This document shows, one piece after another, positions 45,310 to 53,597 of a DNA stretch of 64,000 nt. The translations under genes were made by a program, and so were the position numbers. The stretch is from the NCBI RefSeq assembly GCF_041435215.1, contig NZ_CP108394.1:8804001-8868000 (forward strand), written 5' to 3'. Origin of the DNA: Streptomyces sp. NBC_01314 (lineage in GTDB: Bacteria; Actinomycetota; Actinomycetes; Streptomycetales; Streptomycetaceae). How positions within the stretch are numbered: the first letter of the stretch is position 1; each line of letters begins with the position of its first letter. The notes beneath the pieces are model-generated. The model searched no databases and was not told the origin of the DNA. It was given only the letters and a program-made list of their open reading frames with translations.

Positions 45310-46434
45310 ATGGGGTCGTCGTACGGTCGGGGGCGGTTGCACCTGGCCGCAGCCATTGATCAGCGTGCGGTGTGTGACGCGAGGGTGTGTGTCGAGCTCG
45401 CCCGGCTCGCGGAGCGGGGGGCCTTGGATTTTGTGACGCTCGGGGACTCGTTCGGGCGGCCGGGGCTGGACGCGTCGGCGGTGTTGGCGCGGGTGGCGCC
45501 GGAGACGGGGCGGATCGGGCTGGTGCCGGCTGTGACGACGACGCGTACCGAGCCGTCTCATGTGCGGGCGGCCGTGGCGACGCTCGACTGGGTCAGTCGG
45601 GGGCGGGCCGGGTGGTGGATCGAGGTGCCGGGCCCGGAGGAGGAGGAGGAGGAGGAGGCTTGGCTGCCGGGACGGCGGCATGCCGCGTCCGGCGACGAGC
45701 TGTGGTGGGAGGCCGGGGAAGTGGCCGACGTGGCCACCCGGTCGCGGGACGGCTGGGAGGACGGCACCGGGATCCGTGCTGTCGGGGCCGGACGGTTCAT
45801 CGACCGGGAGAAGGGGCCCCACGTCGACCGCGAGGGTGTCGAGGTCGCCGGGTTCTCTGGCCGGGAGCCCCCGATCGTGCCCCGGTCGCCGCAGGGGCGT
45901 CCCGTGCGGGTCGTCGACGCGACCGAGGGGGAGAGCAGTGGGACCACCGCCCGGTATGCGGATGTGGCACTGCTGCGGGTCACCGACCCCGTCCACGCCG
46001 ACGCCGTACGGACGGAACTGCGGGACGCGGCGGCCGGGTTCGGGCGGGACCCCGATGAGCTGCGGGTTCTGGTGAGCCTCAAAGTGGATCTCGGCGGTGG
46101 TGAGCACGCGGCCGAGCCGGGCCACGGCGGGGGAGGCCCACGGCAGACCGCGGAGGGTCCGCTGTACCGGGGTGGGCCCGTCGACCTCGCCGAGCTGATC
46201 ACCGCCTGGCACCGGGCCGGGGCCGCCGACGGCTTCCACCTCGTCCCCGTCGAGCCGCGCCGTGATCTGGAGCGACTCGTCAACGGGACGGTGGCGCTGC
46301 TCCAGCACCGCGGGCTGTTCCGCACCTTCTACCCGGGCAGCACGCTCCGCGAGCACCTGGGCCTCGCCCGCCCCGCCGCCCGGCCCGCCGTGACAGGGCG
46401 AGAGGCGGGGAGAGCCGCAGGGGGAGCGTCCTGA
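45310..46434 (+). CDS. Luciferase-like (flavin-dependent) monooxygenase family protein
   Basis: A 374-residue protein resembling the bacterial luciferase-like TIM barrel. The start LHLAAAIDQ and the strand [26 protein letters not shown] match the substrate/flavin part, and [24 protein letters not shown] sequence ([17 protein letters not shown]) is the third strand with its conserved Thr/Pro-His. The middle (about residues 105-190) is unusual: a run of seven Glu encoded by a GAG triplet repeat and a long Gly/Arg/Asp-rich insertion where the family has catalytic loops. The ATG follows GAGAGAGG. It may be a divergent or inactive member. Confidence 0.6.
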   Translation: MGSSYGRGRLHLAAAIDQRAVCDARVCVELARLAERGALDFVTLGDSFGRPGLDASAVLARVAPETGRIGLVPAVTTTRTEPSHVRAAVATLDWVSRGRAGWWIEVPGPEEEEEEEAWLPGRRHAASGDELWWEAGEVADVATRSRDGWEDGTGIRAVGAGRFIDREKGPHVDREGVEVAGFSGREPPIVPRSPQGRPVRVVDATEGESSGTTARYADVALLRVTDPVHADAVRTELRDAAAGFGRDPDELRVLVSLKVDLGGGEHAAEPGHGGGGPRQTAEGPLYRGGPVDLAELITAWHRAGAADGFHLVPVEPRRDLERLVNGTVALLQHRGLFRTFYPGSTLREHLGLARPAARPAVTGREAGRAAGGAS

Positions 46435-46913
46435 CCGAACGGAGTACCGGGGCACGACGCCGTGCGCGCGCCTCGGACGCCCGAGCCCGGGATGGCGGCA
46501 CCGAACGGCTGAACGGCCCAACGCATTGCTTCCGGACACCCCCGGGCGGTGGACCCGCGTACTCCGACCGGGCGCCTCGGAGGGTGTCCTCCGCCGCGGC
46601 CGACGATAGTGGTGCTCGACGCTCCCGGGCCCTGCTCCGACGACCCGTCAGCCGGTCCCGCCGGGAGCGGCTCAGCATGCACACAGAACCCTTACATATG
46701 GCCTGGTGGAATCAACTGGACTGGAGGGCGCGCCGGTTGGAACTCGGGAGGCCGAAAGGCACCCTTGCGTGGGTGGCGGTACGGCCGAATACTTCCCCCC
46801 AGCGCCTTGTCAGGGGCACGGCGTGTCCGGAATCCGGACCGATGCCCCCGATCTGCGCCTCACGGGCCCCGACCCCACGCGGGCCCCCGACTTCCCTTTG
46901 GAGGGAACGACTA
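46435..46913. other. 479-base leader region upstream of the first streptogrisin-type gene
   Basis: No supported gene; longer in-frame extensions of the protease lack protein-like features. GGAGGG at about 46900 is the protease's ribosome binding site. An AT-rich spot at 46685-46720 (CTTACATATGG) may hold the promoter. A NheI/SpeI-like ACTAGT at 46910 adjoins the GTG start. Confidence 0.5.
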
Positions 46914-47816
46914 GTGAGGATCAAGCGCACCACCCCCCGCAGCGGTATAGCGAGACGGACCCGGCTGATCGCCGTGACCGCCGGACTCGCGGCCGCGGCC
47001 GCCGTCACGGTTCCCACCGCCAACGCGGCAGGCACCCAGACGTTCAGCACATCCGAGCTCAAGAGCGCCAGCTCATCGGTGCTCAAGGCCGACATCCCGG
47101 GTACCGCCTGGGCCATCGACCCGGCGACGGACAAGGTCGTCGTCACCGTCGACAGCACCGTCTCCCAGGGCGAGCTCGCGCAGATCAAGGAGGCGGCGGG
47201 CGAGAACGCCGACGCCCTGACGATCAAGCGGACCCCGGGCAAGTTCAACAAGTTGATCAAGGGCGGCGACGCCATCTATGCGAGTAGCTGGCGCTGCTCC
47301 CTCGGCTTCAACGTCCGCAGCGGGAGCACCTACTACTTCGTGACCGCCGGGCACTGCACCGACGGCGCGGGCACCTGGTACTCCAACTCCGGCCGCACCA
47401 CGGTCCTCGGACCGACCGCCGGGTCGAGCTTCCCGACCAACGACTACGGCCTCGTGCGCTACAGCAACACGTCCATCGCCAAGGACGGCACCGCGGGCAG
47501 TGTGGACATCACCAGCGCGGCCACGCCGAGCGTGGGCACCAACGTCATCCGCACCGGCTCCACCACCGGTACCCGTACCGGACGAGTGACCGCCCTCAAC
47601 GCGACCGTGAACTACGGTGGCGGCGACATCGTCTACGGCATGATCCAGACCACGGTCTGTGCCGAACCCGGCGACTCCGGCGGCCCGCTCTACGGCAGCA
47701 ACGGCGTGGCGTACGGTCTGACCTCCGGCGGCAGCGGCAACTGCACCTCCGGCGGAACGACCTTCTTCCAGCCGGTCACCGAGGCCCTGAGCGCGTACGG
47801 AGTCAGCGTCTACTAG
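46914..47816 (+). CDS. Secreted streptogrisin-type serine protease (S1E), copy 1
   Basis: A 300-residue preproprotease. An Arg-rich signal peptide (about residues 1-39, ending NAAG) is followed by a short propeptide (to about residue 118) and a mature chymotrypsin-fold enzyme. The triad is visible: TAGHCTDG (His147), TNDYGLVRY (Asp177) and PGDSGGPL (Ser255); paired Cys match streptogrisin disulfides. The GTG start is fixed by GGAGGG. The propeptide is shorter than that of copy 2. Such enzymes are secreted during development and degrade extracellular protein. Confidence 0.95.
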   Translation: MRIKRTTPRSGIARRTRLIAVTAGLAAAAAVTVPTANAAGTQTFSTSELKSASSSVLKADIPGTAWAIDPATDKVVVTVDSTVSQGELAQIKEAAGENADALTIKRTPGKFNKLIKGGDAIYASSWRCSLGFNVRSGSTYYFVTAGHCTDGAGTWYSNSGRTTVLGPTAGSSFPTNDYGLVRYSNTSIAKDGTAGSVDITSAATPSVGTNVIRTGSTTGTRTGRVTALNATVNYGGGDIVYGMIQTTVCAEPGDSGGPLYGSNGVAYGLTSGGSGNCTSGGTTFFQPVTEALSAYGVSVY

Positions 47817-48066
47817 GCACTTGGGCACTCAGGTACCCAGGCGCCTGGGTACTGGGCCGAACGGGAACCGGCGCACTTCCCCCCGGCGCCGGCCCCCCAC
47901 GCAGCCGCAGTAGGCAGCAGGCGAGCCCCCGCACACATGGTGTGCGGGGGCTCGCCCTCGTTCGGTCGGCGCAGTCACCTTCGAGATGCGTGCGGGTGCG
48001 CGCCGAGGCGCGTGCGCCGCCCGTGAGTACTCCCTCTGTACGCCCACTTCGGACCCTGGGGCCGTG

Positions 48067-48475
48067 ATGGCCGAGGAGCTGGTGACGGCGGGGGTGGCCC
48101 TCGCGTCCGTCGGCGCGGTGTACGTGATGTCGGCGGCACGGGTCGTGAGGCAGTACGAGCGGGGGTTGGTACTGCTCACCAAGGAGTGCGCACGAGGCCG
48201 CATTTGCTCGATCGTGTGATCGTCTGTTGCGGGCTTGCGGGCTTGCGGTGCCCTGGGCTGATCGGGTTGACGTGATCGTGGGACCTGGGATTTCCACGCT
48301 CGTCCTGCCGTTCCCGGTGGAGCTGCTGCGGTTCCTGGAGCGGGCTCGGCAGGGGGCGCCGCCGGCTCCGGAGGCCCAGCGGCCACCGCAGGGTGCACCG
48401 CGGCCGCGGCCGCAGCCGCAGCCGCCGGAGATCGCCGAGTCGGCTCAGCGGCAGGCTTCCGAGCGGGAGTCGTAG
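48067..48475 (+). pseudogene. Decayed SPFH/band-7 (slipin-like) gene
   Basis: Three collinear remnants of a slipin-type protein survive in two frames. The first (48067-48160) encodes the N-terminal membrane anchor and VVRQYERG; the second (about 48248-48277) reads VPWADRVDVI, the start of the band-7 domain; the third (48296-48346) is the C-terminal LVLPFPVELLRFLERA, followed by a Pro/Gln-rich end. An intact gene would be about 270-300 codons; here the core is gone and a stop lies at 48217-48219. It lies between two protease paralogues. Confidence 0.75.
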
Positions 48476-48888
48476 CCGTCGGCCGTGGCCCCGCGGTTGC
48501 CGCCGCCGTGCCCCGGAAATCGGTGCGGAAGCAACTCGTGTCCCATGAGCTCCGTTTGAATCCGGACCTCAGTAGGTCGAATTTCAGACAGGACTAGACC
48601 TCACCCGTTGCGTAGGAGGTCGTTGCCTCCTGTGTTTGCAGTGTGAATTCCCGCGACCGGGAGGTGGGGCGTTACCGGACGGTAATGACATAGGGGGCGT
48701 GCGCCCTCGTGGTGCGCTCGGCCTGAAGTCGACCTTGTGTGCCCCCTGCGCGCCTAGGAATAGTTGGCGCCGCACAGTTGGCATGGACGCGGCGCTTTTT
48801 ACCGTCTGTCGCCTCCTTGCCCGTACGACTTCCGGCCGGGACGGGCCCCCACGCCCTTCTTGGTCAACCCCCCACAGGAGGACGAGAG
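48476..48888. other. 413-base leader region upstream of the second streptogrisin-type gene
   Basis: No gene is supported. It contains the palindrome TTACCG-GA-CGGTAA (48672-48685) and a short hairpin AGGAGG/CCTCCT around 48618-48635. AGGAGG at 48876-48881 is the ribosome binding site of the next gene. Confidence 0.6.
48672..48685. promoter_or_regulatory. Palindromic possible operator TTACCGGACGGTAA
   Basis: A perfect 14-base palindrome with six-base arms lies 204 bases before the TTG start of the protease. It could control protease expression; no regulator is adjacent. Confidence 0.4.
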
Positions 48889-49968
48889 TTGAAGCACCGA
48901 CGCATACCCAGGCGCCGTGCCGTCGTGACGGGTGCGGGCATCGCCGCACTGGTCGCCGCGGGAGTGACCTTCCAGACTGCGAACGCGAGTGAGACCGCGC
49001 CGGCCCCCACGCCGAAAGCGCTCTCCATCACGGCGGCCGGAAAGCTCGCCCTGACCCTCGACACGGACCTCGGAGCCGACGCCGCGGGAACGTACTACGA
49101 CGCGAAGAGCAAGCTCCTCGTCGTGAACGTGCTCGACGAGACCGCCGCCGAGACCGTCGAGGCGGCCGGCGCCAAGGCCCGCATCGTCGAGAACTCCCTC
49201 GCCGAGCTGAAGGGCGCCCGGACGACCCTCAAGTCGGACGCCACCATCCCCGGTACCGCCTGGGCCACCGACCCGACCACCAACAAGGTCGTCGTCACCG
49301 CGGACCGCACGGTCTCGAAGGCCGAGCTGGCGAGATTGACGAAGGTCGTGGACGGCCTCGGTGCCAAGGCCGAACTCAAGCGCACCAAGGGCGAGTACAA
49401 GCCCTTCGTCGCGGGCGGCGACGCCATCACCGGCGGCAGCGGCCGCTGCTCCCTCGGCTTCAACGTGGTCAAGGGCGGCGAGCCGTTCTTCCTGACGGCC
49501 GGTCACTGCACCGAGGGCATCTCCACGTGGTCGGCCGGCGGCCGGGTCATCGGCGAGAACGAGGACTCCAGCTTCCCGGGCGACGACTACGGCCTGGTCA
49601 AGTACACCGCGGACGTCGACCACCCCAGCGAGGTCAACCTCTACGACGGCTCGACCCAGGCCATCTCCGGGGCCGCCGAGGCGACCGTCGGTATGAAGGT
49701 CACCCGCAGCGGCTCGACCACCCAGGTCCACAGCGGCACGGTCACCGGCCTCGACGCCACCGTGAACTACGGCAGCGGCGACATCGTCAACGGCCTCGTC
49801 CAGACCGACGTCTGCGCCGAACCCGGCGACAGCGGCGGCTCGCTCTTCTCCGGCGACAAGGCCATCGGCCTCACCTCCGGAGGCAGCGGCGACTGCACCG
49901 CGGGCGGCGAGACCTTCTTCCAGCCCGTCACCGAGGCGCTGTCGGCGACCGGTACGCAGATCGGCTGA
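48889..49968 (+). CDS. Secreted streptogrisin-type serine protease (S1E), copy 2
   Basis: A 359-residue preproprotease paralogous to copy 1. It starts at a TTG ([10 protein letters not shown]), set by AGGAGG seven bases upstream; an Arg-rich signal peptide ends near residue 34, and the propeptide (about 35-180) is longer than in copy 1. The triad is TAGHCTEG (His206), GDDYGLVKY (Asp233) and PGDSGGSL (Ser315). Gly-Gly-Ser replaces Gly-Gly-Pro after the active Ser in copy 1. A strong terminator follows the stop codon. The two copies probably differ in cleavage preference. Confidence 0.95.
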   Translation: MKHRRIPRRRAVVTGAGIAALVAAGVTFQTANASETAPAPTPKALSITAAGKLALTLDTDLGADAAGTYYDAKSKLLVVNVLDETAAETVEAAGAKARIVENSLAELKGARTTLKSDATIPGTAWATDPTTNKVVVTADRTVSKAELARLTKVVDGLGAKAELKRTKGEYKPFVAGGDAITGGSGRCSLGFNVVKGGEPFFLTAGHCTEGISTWSAGGRVIGENEDSSFPGDDYGLVKYTADVDHPSEVNLYDGSTQAISGAAEATVGMKVTRSGSTTQVHSGTVTGLDATVNYGSGDIVNGLVQTDVCAEPGDSGGSLFSGDKAIGLTSGGSGDCTAGGETFFQPVTEALSATGTQIG

Positions 49969-50069
49969 GGTTCGGGGATCGGCTGAGGTTCGATGAGCCG
50001 GGGATCCGAAGAGTCGTGAAGGCCAGGGCTCAACGCTTCGGAAGGCCGGCGCTCCGGCTTCTTCTTCAG

Positions 50070-50099
50070 GGGCCGCCATCACCACGGTGATGGCGGCCC
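50070..50099. terminator. Stem-loop after the second protease
   Basis: A 14-base-pair stem, GGGCCGCCATCACC (50070-50083) with 50086-50099, lies about 100 bases after the protease stop codon. The two-base centre AC means the real loop is a little larger. Confidence 0.88.
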
Positions 50100-50109
50100 T
50101 GCCCAGGTC

Positions 50110-50265
50110 GCGAGCACTAGTGGTGGCCCGGTGATGACGTTGCCCTCGAAGTACGCGATCGAGCGGGCCACCCAGACGCCCCGCACCCGGTGGCAGCGCC
50201 GGGCCGATCGCCGCCCAGAACGGCGGCAGCATCGGCGGTGGCAGCGCGCCGCCCGTGATCGGGTC
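50110..50265 (-). pseudogene. Remnant of a YhgE/Pip or DUF3533-type membrane exporter
   Basis: Reverse-strand reading gives DPITGGALPPPMLPPFWAAIG then, after a one-base frameshift near 50180, VWVARSIAYFEGNVITGP. This looks like the near-C-terminal PAxxG/LPPGAG...YF(x)GN segment of ABC-2 or YhgE/Pip-type exporter permeases, which are often paired with MarR regulators. Only this segment is left. A MarR C-terminal remnant lies on the other side of the TnpB element. Confidence 0.5.
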
Positions 50266-50443
50266 GATAACTGCTGCTTCGGTTGTTGGCCATGGCCGGC
50301 CAGGTCTGTCCCTCGTCAGGGTGAACGGGGACGGTTACCGGGATTCCGCGCGTGCCGGGAACGCATGATCGGTACTGGCAACCGAGTTCGTGATGAGCCG
50401 GAGGGAGGGGATTGTCAACTGCTGCGGAATTCATCAGTGAATC

Positions 50444-50650
50444 TCATCTTTCATCGTCTCTTTTCTTGCGTGGCGGGTGCTTGGTGCGCCATTCGTCGAG
50501 CTTGTCGGCGGGCCATAGGAGGGTGCGGCCGATGTGGCGGGGGCGGGGGAAGTCTGGGGTGTTGCGGTGGTGGTTGTAGAGGGTGCGCCAGGCGATGCCG
50601 AGCCGTGCGCATGCCTGATCGCTGGTGATCCAGTTGTCGAGGGGGTCCAT
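50444..50650 (-). CDS. Excisionase/AlpA-type HTH protein
   Basis: A 68-residue DNA-binding protein with a MerR/AlpA-like helix-turn-helix: WITSDQACARLGIAWRTLY is the helix pair and IGRTLLWPADKLDEW the wing and C-terminal helix. It is divergently oriented to tnpB, with a 16+5-base palindrome between. It resembles the N-terminal DNA-binding part of IS607-type TnpA but has no serine recombinase domain. It could regulate or help move the element, or belong to another mobile element. The start is GTG/ATG region at 50650 (ATG). Confidence 0.75.
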   Translation of the reverse strand: MDPLDNWITSDQACARLGIAWRTLYNHHRNTPDFPRPRHIGRTLLWPADKLDEWRTKHPPRKKRDDER

Positions 50651-50659
50651 GCGCTAGAC

Positions 50660-50680
50660 TTTAGTCACTCACTGACTAAA
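50660..50680. promoter_or_regulatory. Operator-like palindrome between the HTH gene and tnpB
   Basis: TTTAGTCA (50660-50667) and TGACTAAA (50673-50680) form an exact inverted repeat around CTCAC, only 10 bases from each divergent start. A natural site for autoregulation by the HTH protein. Confidence 0.65.
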
Positions 50681-50689
50681 TGGTAGGGG

Positions 50690-52156
50690 GTGTTGAGCGT
50701 GAAGAGATTCCAGCCGCAGCCCGGGTTCGTGGTGCAGGCGTTCCGGTACGCGCTCGATCCGAACGCCGCCCAGGAGCGGGCGTTGCGTTCGCACTGCGGT
50801 GCGGCCCGCGCGGCGTACAACTGGGCTGTCGGCTGGGTGACCGCCTCCTGGTGGCAGCGCAAGGCCGAGGAGACCTACGGCGTTGCGGAGTCGGAGCTGA
50901 CGCAGTGGCGGCGGTGGTCGTTGCCGTCGCTGCGGAAGGCGTTCAACGAGGCCAAGCGCACCGATCCGCGTTTGTCCACCTGGTGGGAGGAGAACTCCAA
51001 GGAGGCGTACTCCACCGGGCTGGCGAACGCGTCGGCCGCGTTCGACAACTACGCGAAGTCGAAGAACGGCAAGCGGCGCGGCAAGCGGATGGGCGCGCCC
51101 CGGTTCAAGTCGAAGCGGAAGGCGCGTCTGTCCTGCCGGTTCACCACCGGCACGATCCGCGTCGACGCTGACGGGCGGCACGTCACGCTGCCCCGGCTCG
51201 GCACACTCCGCGCTCACGAGCCCACCGGCGGCCTCCTCGCCCGCGTCCGGGCCGGGACGGCCCGCATCCTGTCGGCGACCGTCCGGCACGAACGCGGACG
51301 CTGGTTCGTCTCGTTCCAGGTCGAGGTGAAGCGGGAGATCGCCCGCGTTGCCCGGCCGGACGCGGCGGTCGGTATCGACCTGGGCGTGAAGACTCTCGCG
51401 GTGATGGCCGACAGCACGGGTGAGATCCGCACCGTCGCCAACCCCGGGCACTACGACCGGGCACGCAAGCAACTGCGCCGCGCCTCCCGCGTCGTCTCCC
51501 GACGCCAGGGCCCCGACCGGCGCACCGGACAGAAGCCGTCGAAGCGGTGGGAGAAGGCCAACGCCCAGCGGAACAAGGTCCACCACCGCGTGGCGAACCT
51601 CCGCGAAGACGCCCTGCACAAGCTCACCACGAGCGTGGCCGCCGAGTACGGCACCGTCGTCGTCGAAGACCTCAACGTCGCCGGGATGCTCCGCAACCGG
51701 CGCCTGGCCCGCCGCATCGCGGACGCCGGATTCGGCGAGATCCGCCGCCAGCTCGCCTACAAGACCCGCCGGCGCCACGCCACCCGCACCATCGTGGCCG
51801 ACCGCTGGTACCCCTCCTCCAAGACCTGTTCCGGGTGCGGCGCGGTGAAAGCCAAGCTGCCGCTGCACGTCCGGACCTACGCATGCGACGCCTGCGGCCT
51901 GGTCCTCGACCGGGACGACAACGCCGCACTCAACCTCGCCGCCCTCGCGGCAGCCTGCACGACTGGTACCAGAGTGGCCGGAGACCAGGACACCGCCCCG
52001 GCGGTGTCGAAGCCTCGTGGAGCCGACCAGAAGACCCGCGCCATCCGCCCCCGCCGCAAGACGGGTGCGGGGCGGGCAGGTGGCGCAACCCTGCCGCACC
52101 AGCGGCAGACGGAAACGAGAGACCGTACTCAAACCGAAGCGCTCACGCTCTGGTGA
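50690..52156 (+). CDS. tnpB: TnpB RNA-guided nuclease, orphan (IS200/IS605-IS607-type)
   Basis: A 488-residue TnpB, longer than the usual ~400 because of N- and C-terminal additions. The RuvC-like catalytic residues are all present: GIDLGVKTLAV (Asp230), VVVEDLNVAGM (Glu326) and LDRDDNAALNL (Asp409). The zinc ribbon Cys residues are CSGC and CDAC (about 380-402). TnpB nucleases cut DNA guided by an omegaRNA transcribed from the element's right end. The tail after residue 415 is Gly/Arg/Thr-rich. The start is GTG 50690, or GTG 50699, which suits the GGTAGGGGG site slightly better. No TnpA transposase is adjacent. Confidence 0.92.
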   Translation: MLSVKRFQPQPGFVVQAFRYALDPNAAQERALRSHCGAARAAYNWAVGWVTASWWQRKAEETYGVAESELTQWRRWSLPSLRKAFNEAKRTDPRLSTWWEENSKEAYSTGLANASAAFDNYAKSKNGKRRGKRMGAPRFKSKRKARLSCRFTTGTIRVDADGRHVTLPRLGTLRAHEPTGGLLARVRAGTARILSATVRHERGRWFVSFQVEVKREIARVARPDAAVGIDLGVKTLAVMADSTGEIRTVANPGHYDRARKQLRRASRVVSRRQGPDRRTGQKPSKRWEKANAQRNKVHHRVANLREDALHKLTTSVAAEYGTVVVEDLNVAGMLRNRRLARRIADAGFGEIRRQLAYKTRRRHATRTIVADRWYPSSKTCSGCGAVKAKLPLHVRTYACDACGLVLDRDDNAALNLAALAAACTTGTRVAGDQDTAPAVSKPRGADQKTRAIRPRRKTGAGRAGGATLPHQRQTETRDRTQTEALTLW

Positions 52157-52169
52157 CGAGACGGACCTT

Positions 52170-52215
52170 CCAGGTTGAAATGCCTGGAATGCTGAGAGCC
52201 GCTGAGGCTCTGAGC
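52170..52215 (+). ncRNA. Possible omegaRNA/right-end hairpins of the TnpB element
   Basis: Two hairpins follow the tnpB stop codon by 13 bases: CCAGG/CCTGG (52170-52174 with 52183-52187) and GCTGAGAGCC with GGCTCTGAGC (52191-52200 with 52206-52215, one mismatch). Right-end hairpins of this kind are where IS605-type omegaRNA ends, with the guide taken from the flank just outside. The flank is the broken MarR gene. The boundary is inferred, not proven. Confidence 0.45.
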
Positions 52216-52433
52216 AACGGTACGTCGAGCGTCGGCCGCATCCCGGTGATGCCCGGGCCCGGCTGGTGGTGCTGACCGAGCGGGGGTGGGCCTGCACCCG
52301 GGCGGCGGAAGAGGCGGCGGCCGAGGTCGTCGCGGGGTGGGCCGAACTGCTCGGCGGGGAGGGGGAAGTGCGGGTGTTGAGTGATCAATTGCTGCGCATC
52401 GCGCCCTACGGCCCCATCAGGCCCGCCTGGTGA
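52206..52433 (+). pseudogene. C-terminal remnant of a MarR-family regulator
   Basis: From about 52218 the frame reads YVERRPHPGDARARLVVLT then ERG and ends at TGA 52431-52433 in PYGPIRPAW. This is the winged-helix beta-hairpin and C-terminal helix of MarR regulators (GYVERRPxPxDxRARLVxLTERG). The N-terminal two thirds are missing; an in-frame TGA lies at 52203-52205, exactly at the TnpB element's right hairpin. It is probably the flank the element landed in. Confidence 0.7.
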
Positions 52434-52507
52434 CGGTTCGACGTCACGTGTCAGTGTCCCCGACCATCACTTGAAGTTTTTACTGACGCATAACTTCCCA
52501 CTTTTTC

Positions 52508-52521
52508 TACTCGCCCGTAAC
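52508..52521. promoter_or_regulatory. Possible lipid-gene operator TACTCGCCCGTAAC upstream of the lipase
   Basis: TACTCGCCCGTAAC resembles the (T)TACTSGCSxGTAA-type palindromes found before fatty-acid and lipase genes in streptomycetes. It lies 86 bases before the lipase start codon, within an AT-rich run (52470-52505). Confidence 0.4.
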
Positions 52522-52606
52522 TTGGCGAACTAGAACAGCATCCTCGTGATCCGGATCACAGGGCGAACGTCGTCGCACGTCCCTTGAGCCGCAAGGAGAT
52601 CACCCG

Positions 52607-53476
52607 ATGCTGCCCTGGAAGCGCCTGATCAGACCGTTGGCCGCCCTGTGCCTGGCCGCCGCGGCGACCGCCGTCCCCGCCACCGCCGCCGAAGCCGCCG
52701 ACACGGCCGCCGCACCCAGCCATGGCTGGAACGACTACTCCTGCAAACCCTCCAGCGCCCACCCCCGCCCCGTCGTCCTCGTCCACGGAACCTTCGCGAA
52801 CTCCGTCGACAACTGGCTGGGCCTCGCGCCGTACCTCGTGAACCGGGGCTACTGCGTCTACTCCCTCGACTACGGCCAACTCCCCGGCGTCGCCTTCTTC
52901 AACGGGCTCGGCCCCATCGACAGGTCGGCGGAGCAGCTCGACGCCTTCGTCGACCGGGTGCTCGCCGCGACCGGCGCCGCCGAGGCCGACCTCGTCGGTC
53001 ACTCGCAGGGCGGCATGATGCCCCGCTACTACCTCAAGTTCCTCGGCGGAGCCGCGGAGGTGAACGCCCTCGTCGGCATCGCCCCCTCCAACCACGGCAC
53101 CACCCTGAACGGGCTCACCGAACTCCTCACGTACTTCCCGGGCGCCGGCGACCTGCTGTCCTCCGCGACCCCGGCCCTCGCCGACCAGGCGGCCGGATCC
53201 CCCTTCATGACCAGGCTCAACGCGGGCGGCGACACCGTCCCCGGCGTCACGTACACGGTCCTCGCCACCAAGTACGACGAGGTGGTCACGCCGTACCGGT
53301 CCCAGTTCCTCGACGGGCCGAACGTACGCAACATCGTCATCCAGGACCTCTGCGCGCTCGACCTCTCCGAGCACGCGGCGATCGGACTCCTCGACCGCAT
53401 CGCGTTCCACGAGGTCGTCAACGCCCTCGACCCGGCCCACGCCACCCCCACGACCTGCCTCTCGGCCGTCGGCTGA
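52607..53476 (+). CDS. Secreted alpha/beta-hydrolase lipase
   Basis: A 289-residue secreted lipase/esterase. A signal peptide ends near TAAEAA (about residue 31). VVLVHGTF is the oxyanion strand; GHSQGG (Ser133) is the nucleophile elbow; the acid and His residues lie later (about Asp 222 in TKYDEVV and His 264 in EHAAIG). Four Cys (two likely disulfides) suit an extracellular enzyme, as in the class 2 lipase family. The ATG follows AAGGAG. The upstream AT-rich region has possible operators. Confidence 0.9.
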   Translation: MLPWKRLIRPLAALCLAAAATAVPATAAEAADTAAAPSHGWNDYSCKPSSAHPRPVVLVHGTFANSVDNWLGLAPYLVNRGYCVYSLDYGQLPGVAFFNGLGPIDRSAEQLDAFVDRVLAATGAAEADLVGHSQGGMMPRYYLKFLGGAAEVNALVGIAPSNHGTTLNGLTELLTYFPGAGDLLSSATPALADQAAGSPFMTRLNAGGDTVPGVTYTVLATKYDEVVTPYRSQFLDGPNVRNIVIQDLCALDLSEHAAIGLLDRIAFHEVVNALDPAHATPTTCLSAVG

Positions 53477-53552
53477 CACGTGTGGGTACGCACCGCCGGG
53501 GTCGCCCGGCGGTGCGTACGCACGCTCCGCCCGGCGGCGCCGACGCATGCTG

Positions 53553-53591
53553 CCGGGGCCTGTCCGGCCTGAGCCGCCCGACAGGCCCCGG
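53553..53591. terminator. Stem-loop between the convergent lipase and monooxygenase genes
   Basis: CCGGGGCCTGTC (53553-53564) pairs with 53580-53591 around a 15-base loop, 76 bases after the lipase stop codon and just before the reverse-strand gene end at 53598. It can serve both strands. Confidence 0.85.
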
Positions 53592-53597
53592 AAGTCG

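Larger units (their letters stand above)
49969..50443. other. Region between the second protease and the TnpB element
   Basis: Contains the protease terminator and a reverse-strand membrane-protein remnant (both listed). The stretch 50400-50445 is AT-richer and may mark the left edge of the TnpB element, but no clear terminal repeat or hairpin was identified by eye. Confidence 0.5.

Noticed and set aside
46549..46914. Forward open frame in front of the first streptogrisin gene, including a longer protease start
   Set aside because: The translation is Arg/Pro-rich without signal or propeptide features and the proper start at 46914 has an excellent ribosome binding site.
50444..50650. HTH gene as the DNA-binding half of an IS607 TnpA transposase
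   Set aside because: The fold matches, but there is no serine-recombinase domain, the gene is divergent from tnpB and IS607 genes are co-directional.
50680..52156. Complete IS200/IS605 insertion sequence
   Set aside because: No TnpA (Tyr-type) gene is present and the left terminal hairpin was not found, so only an orphan tnpB with a possible right end is reported.
52440..52460. tRNA-like T-loop (GGTTCGACG) near 52436
   Set aside because: No acceptor stem, anticodon arm or D-loop pairs around it; no tRNA was found anywhere in the window.
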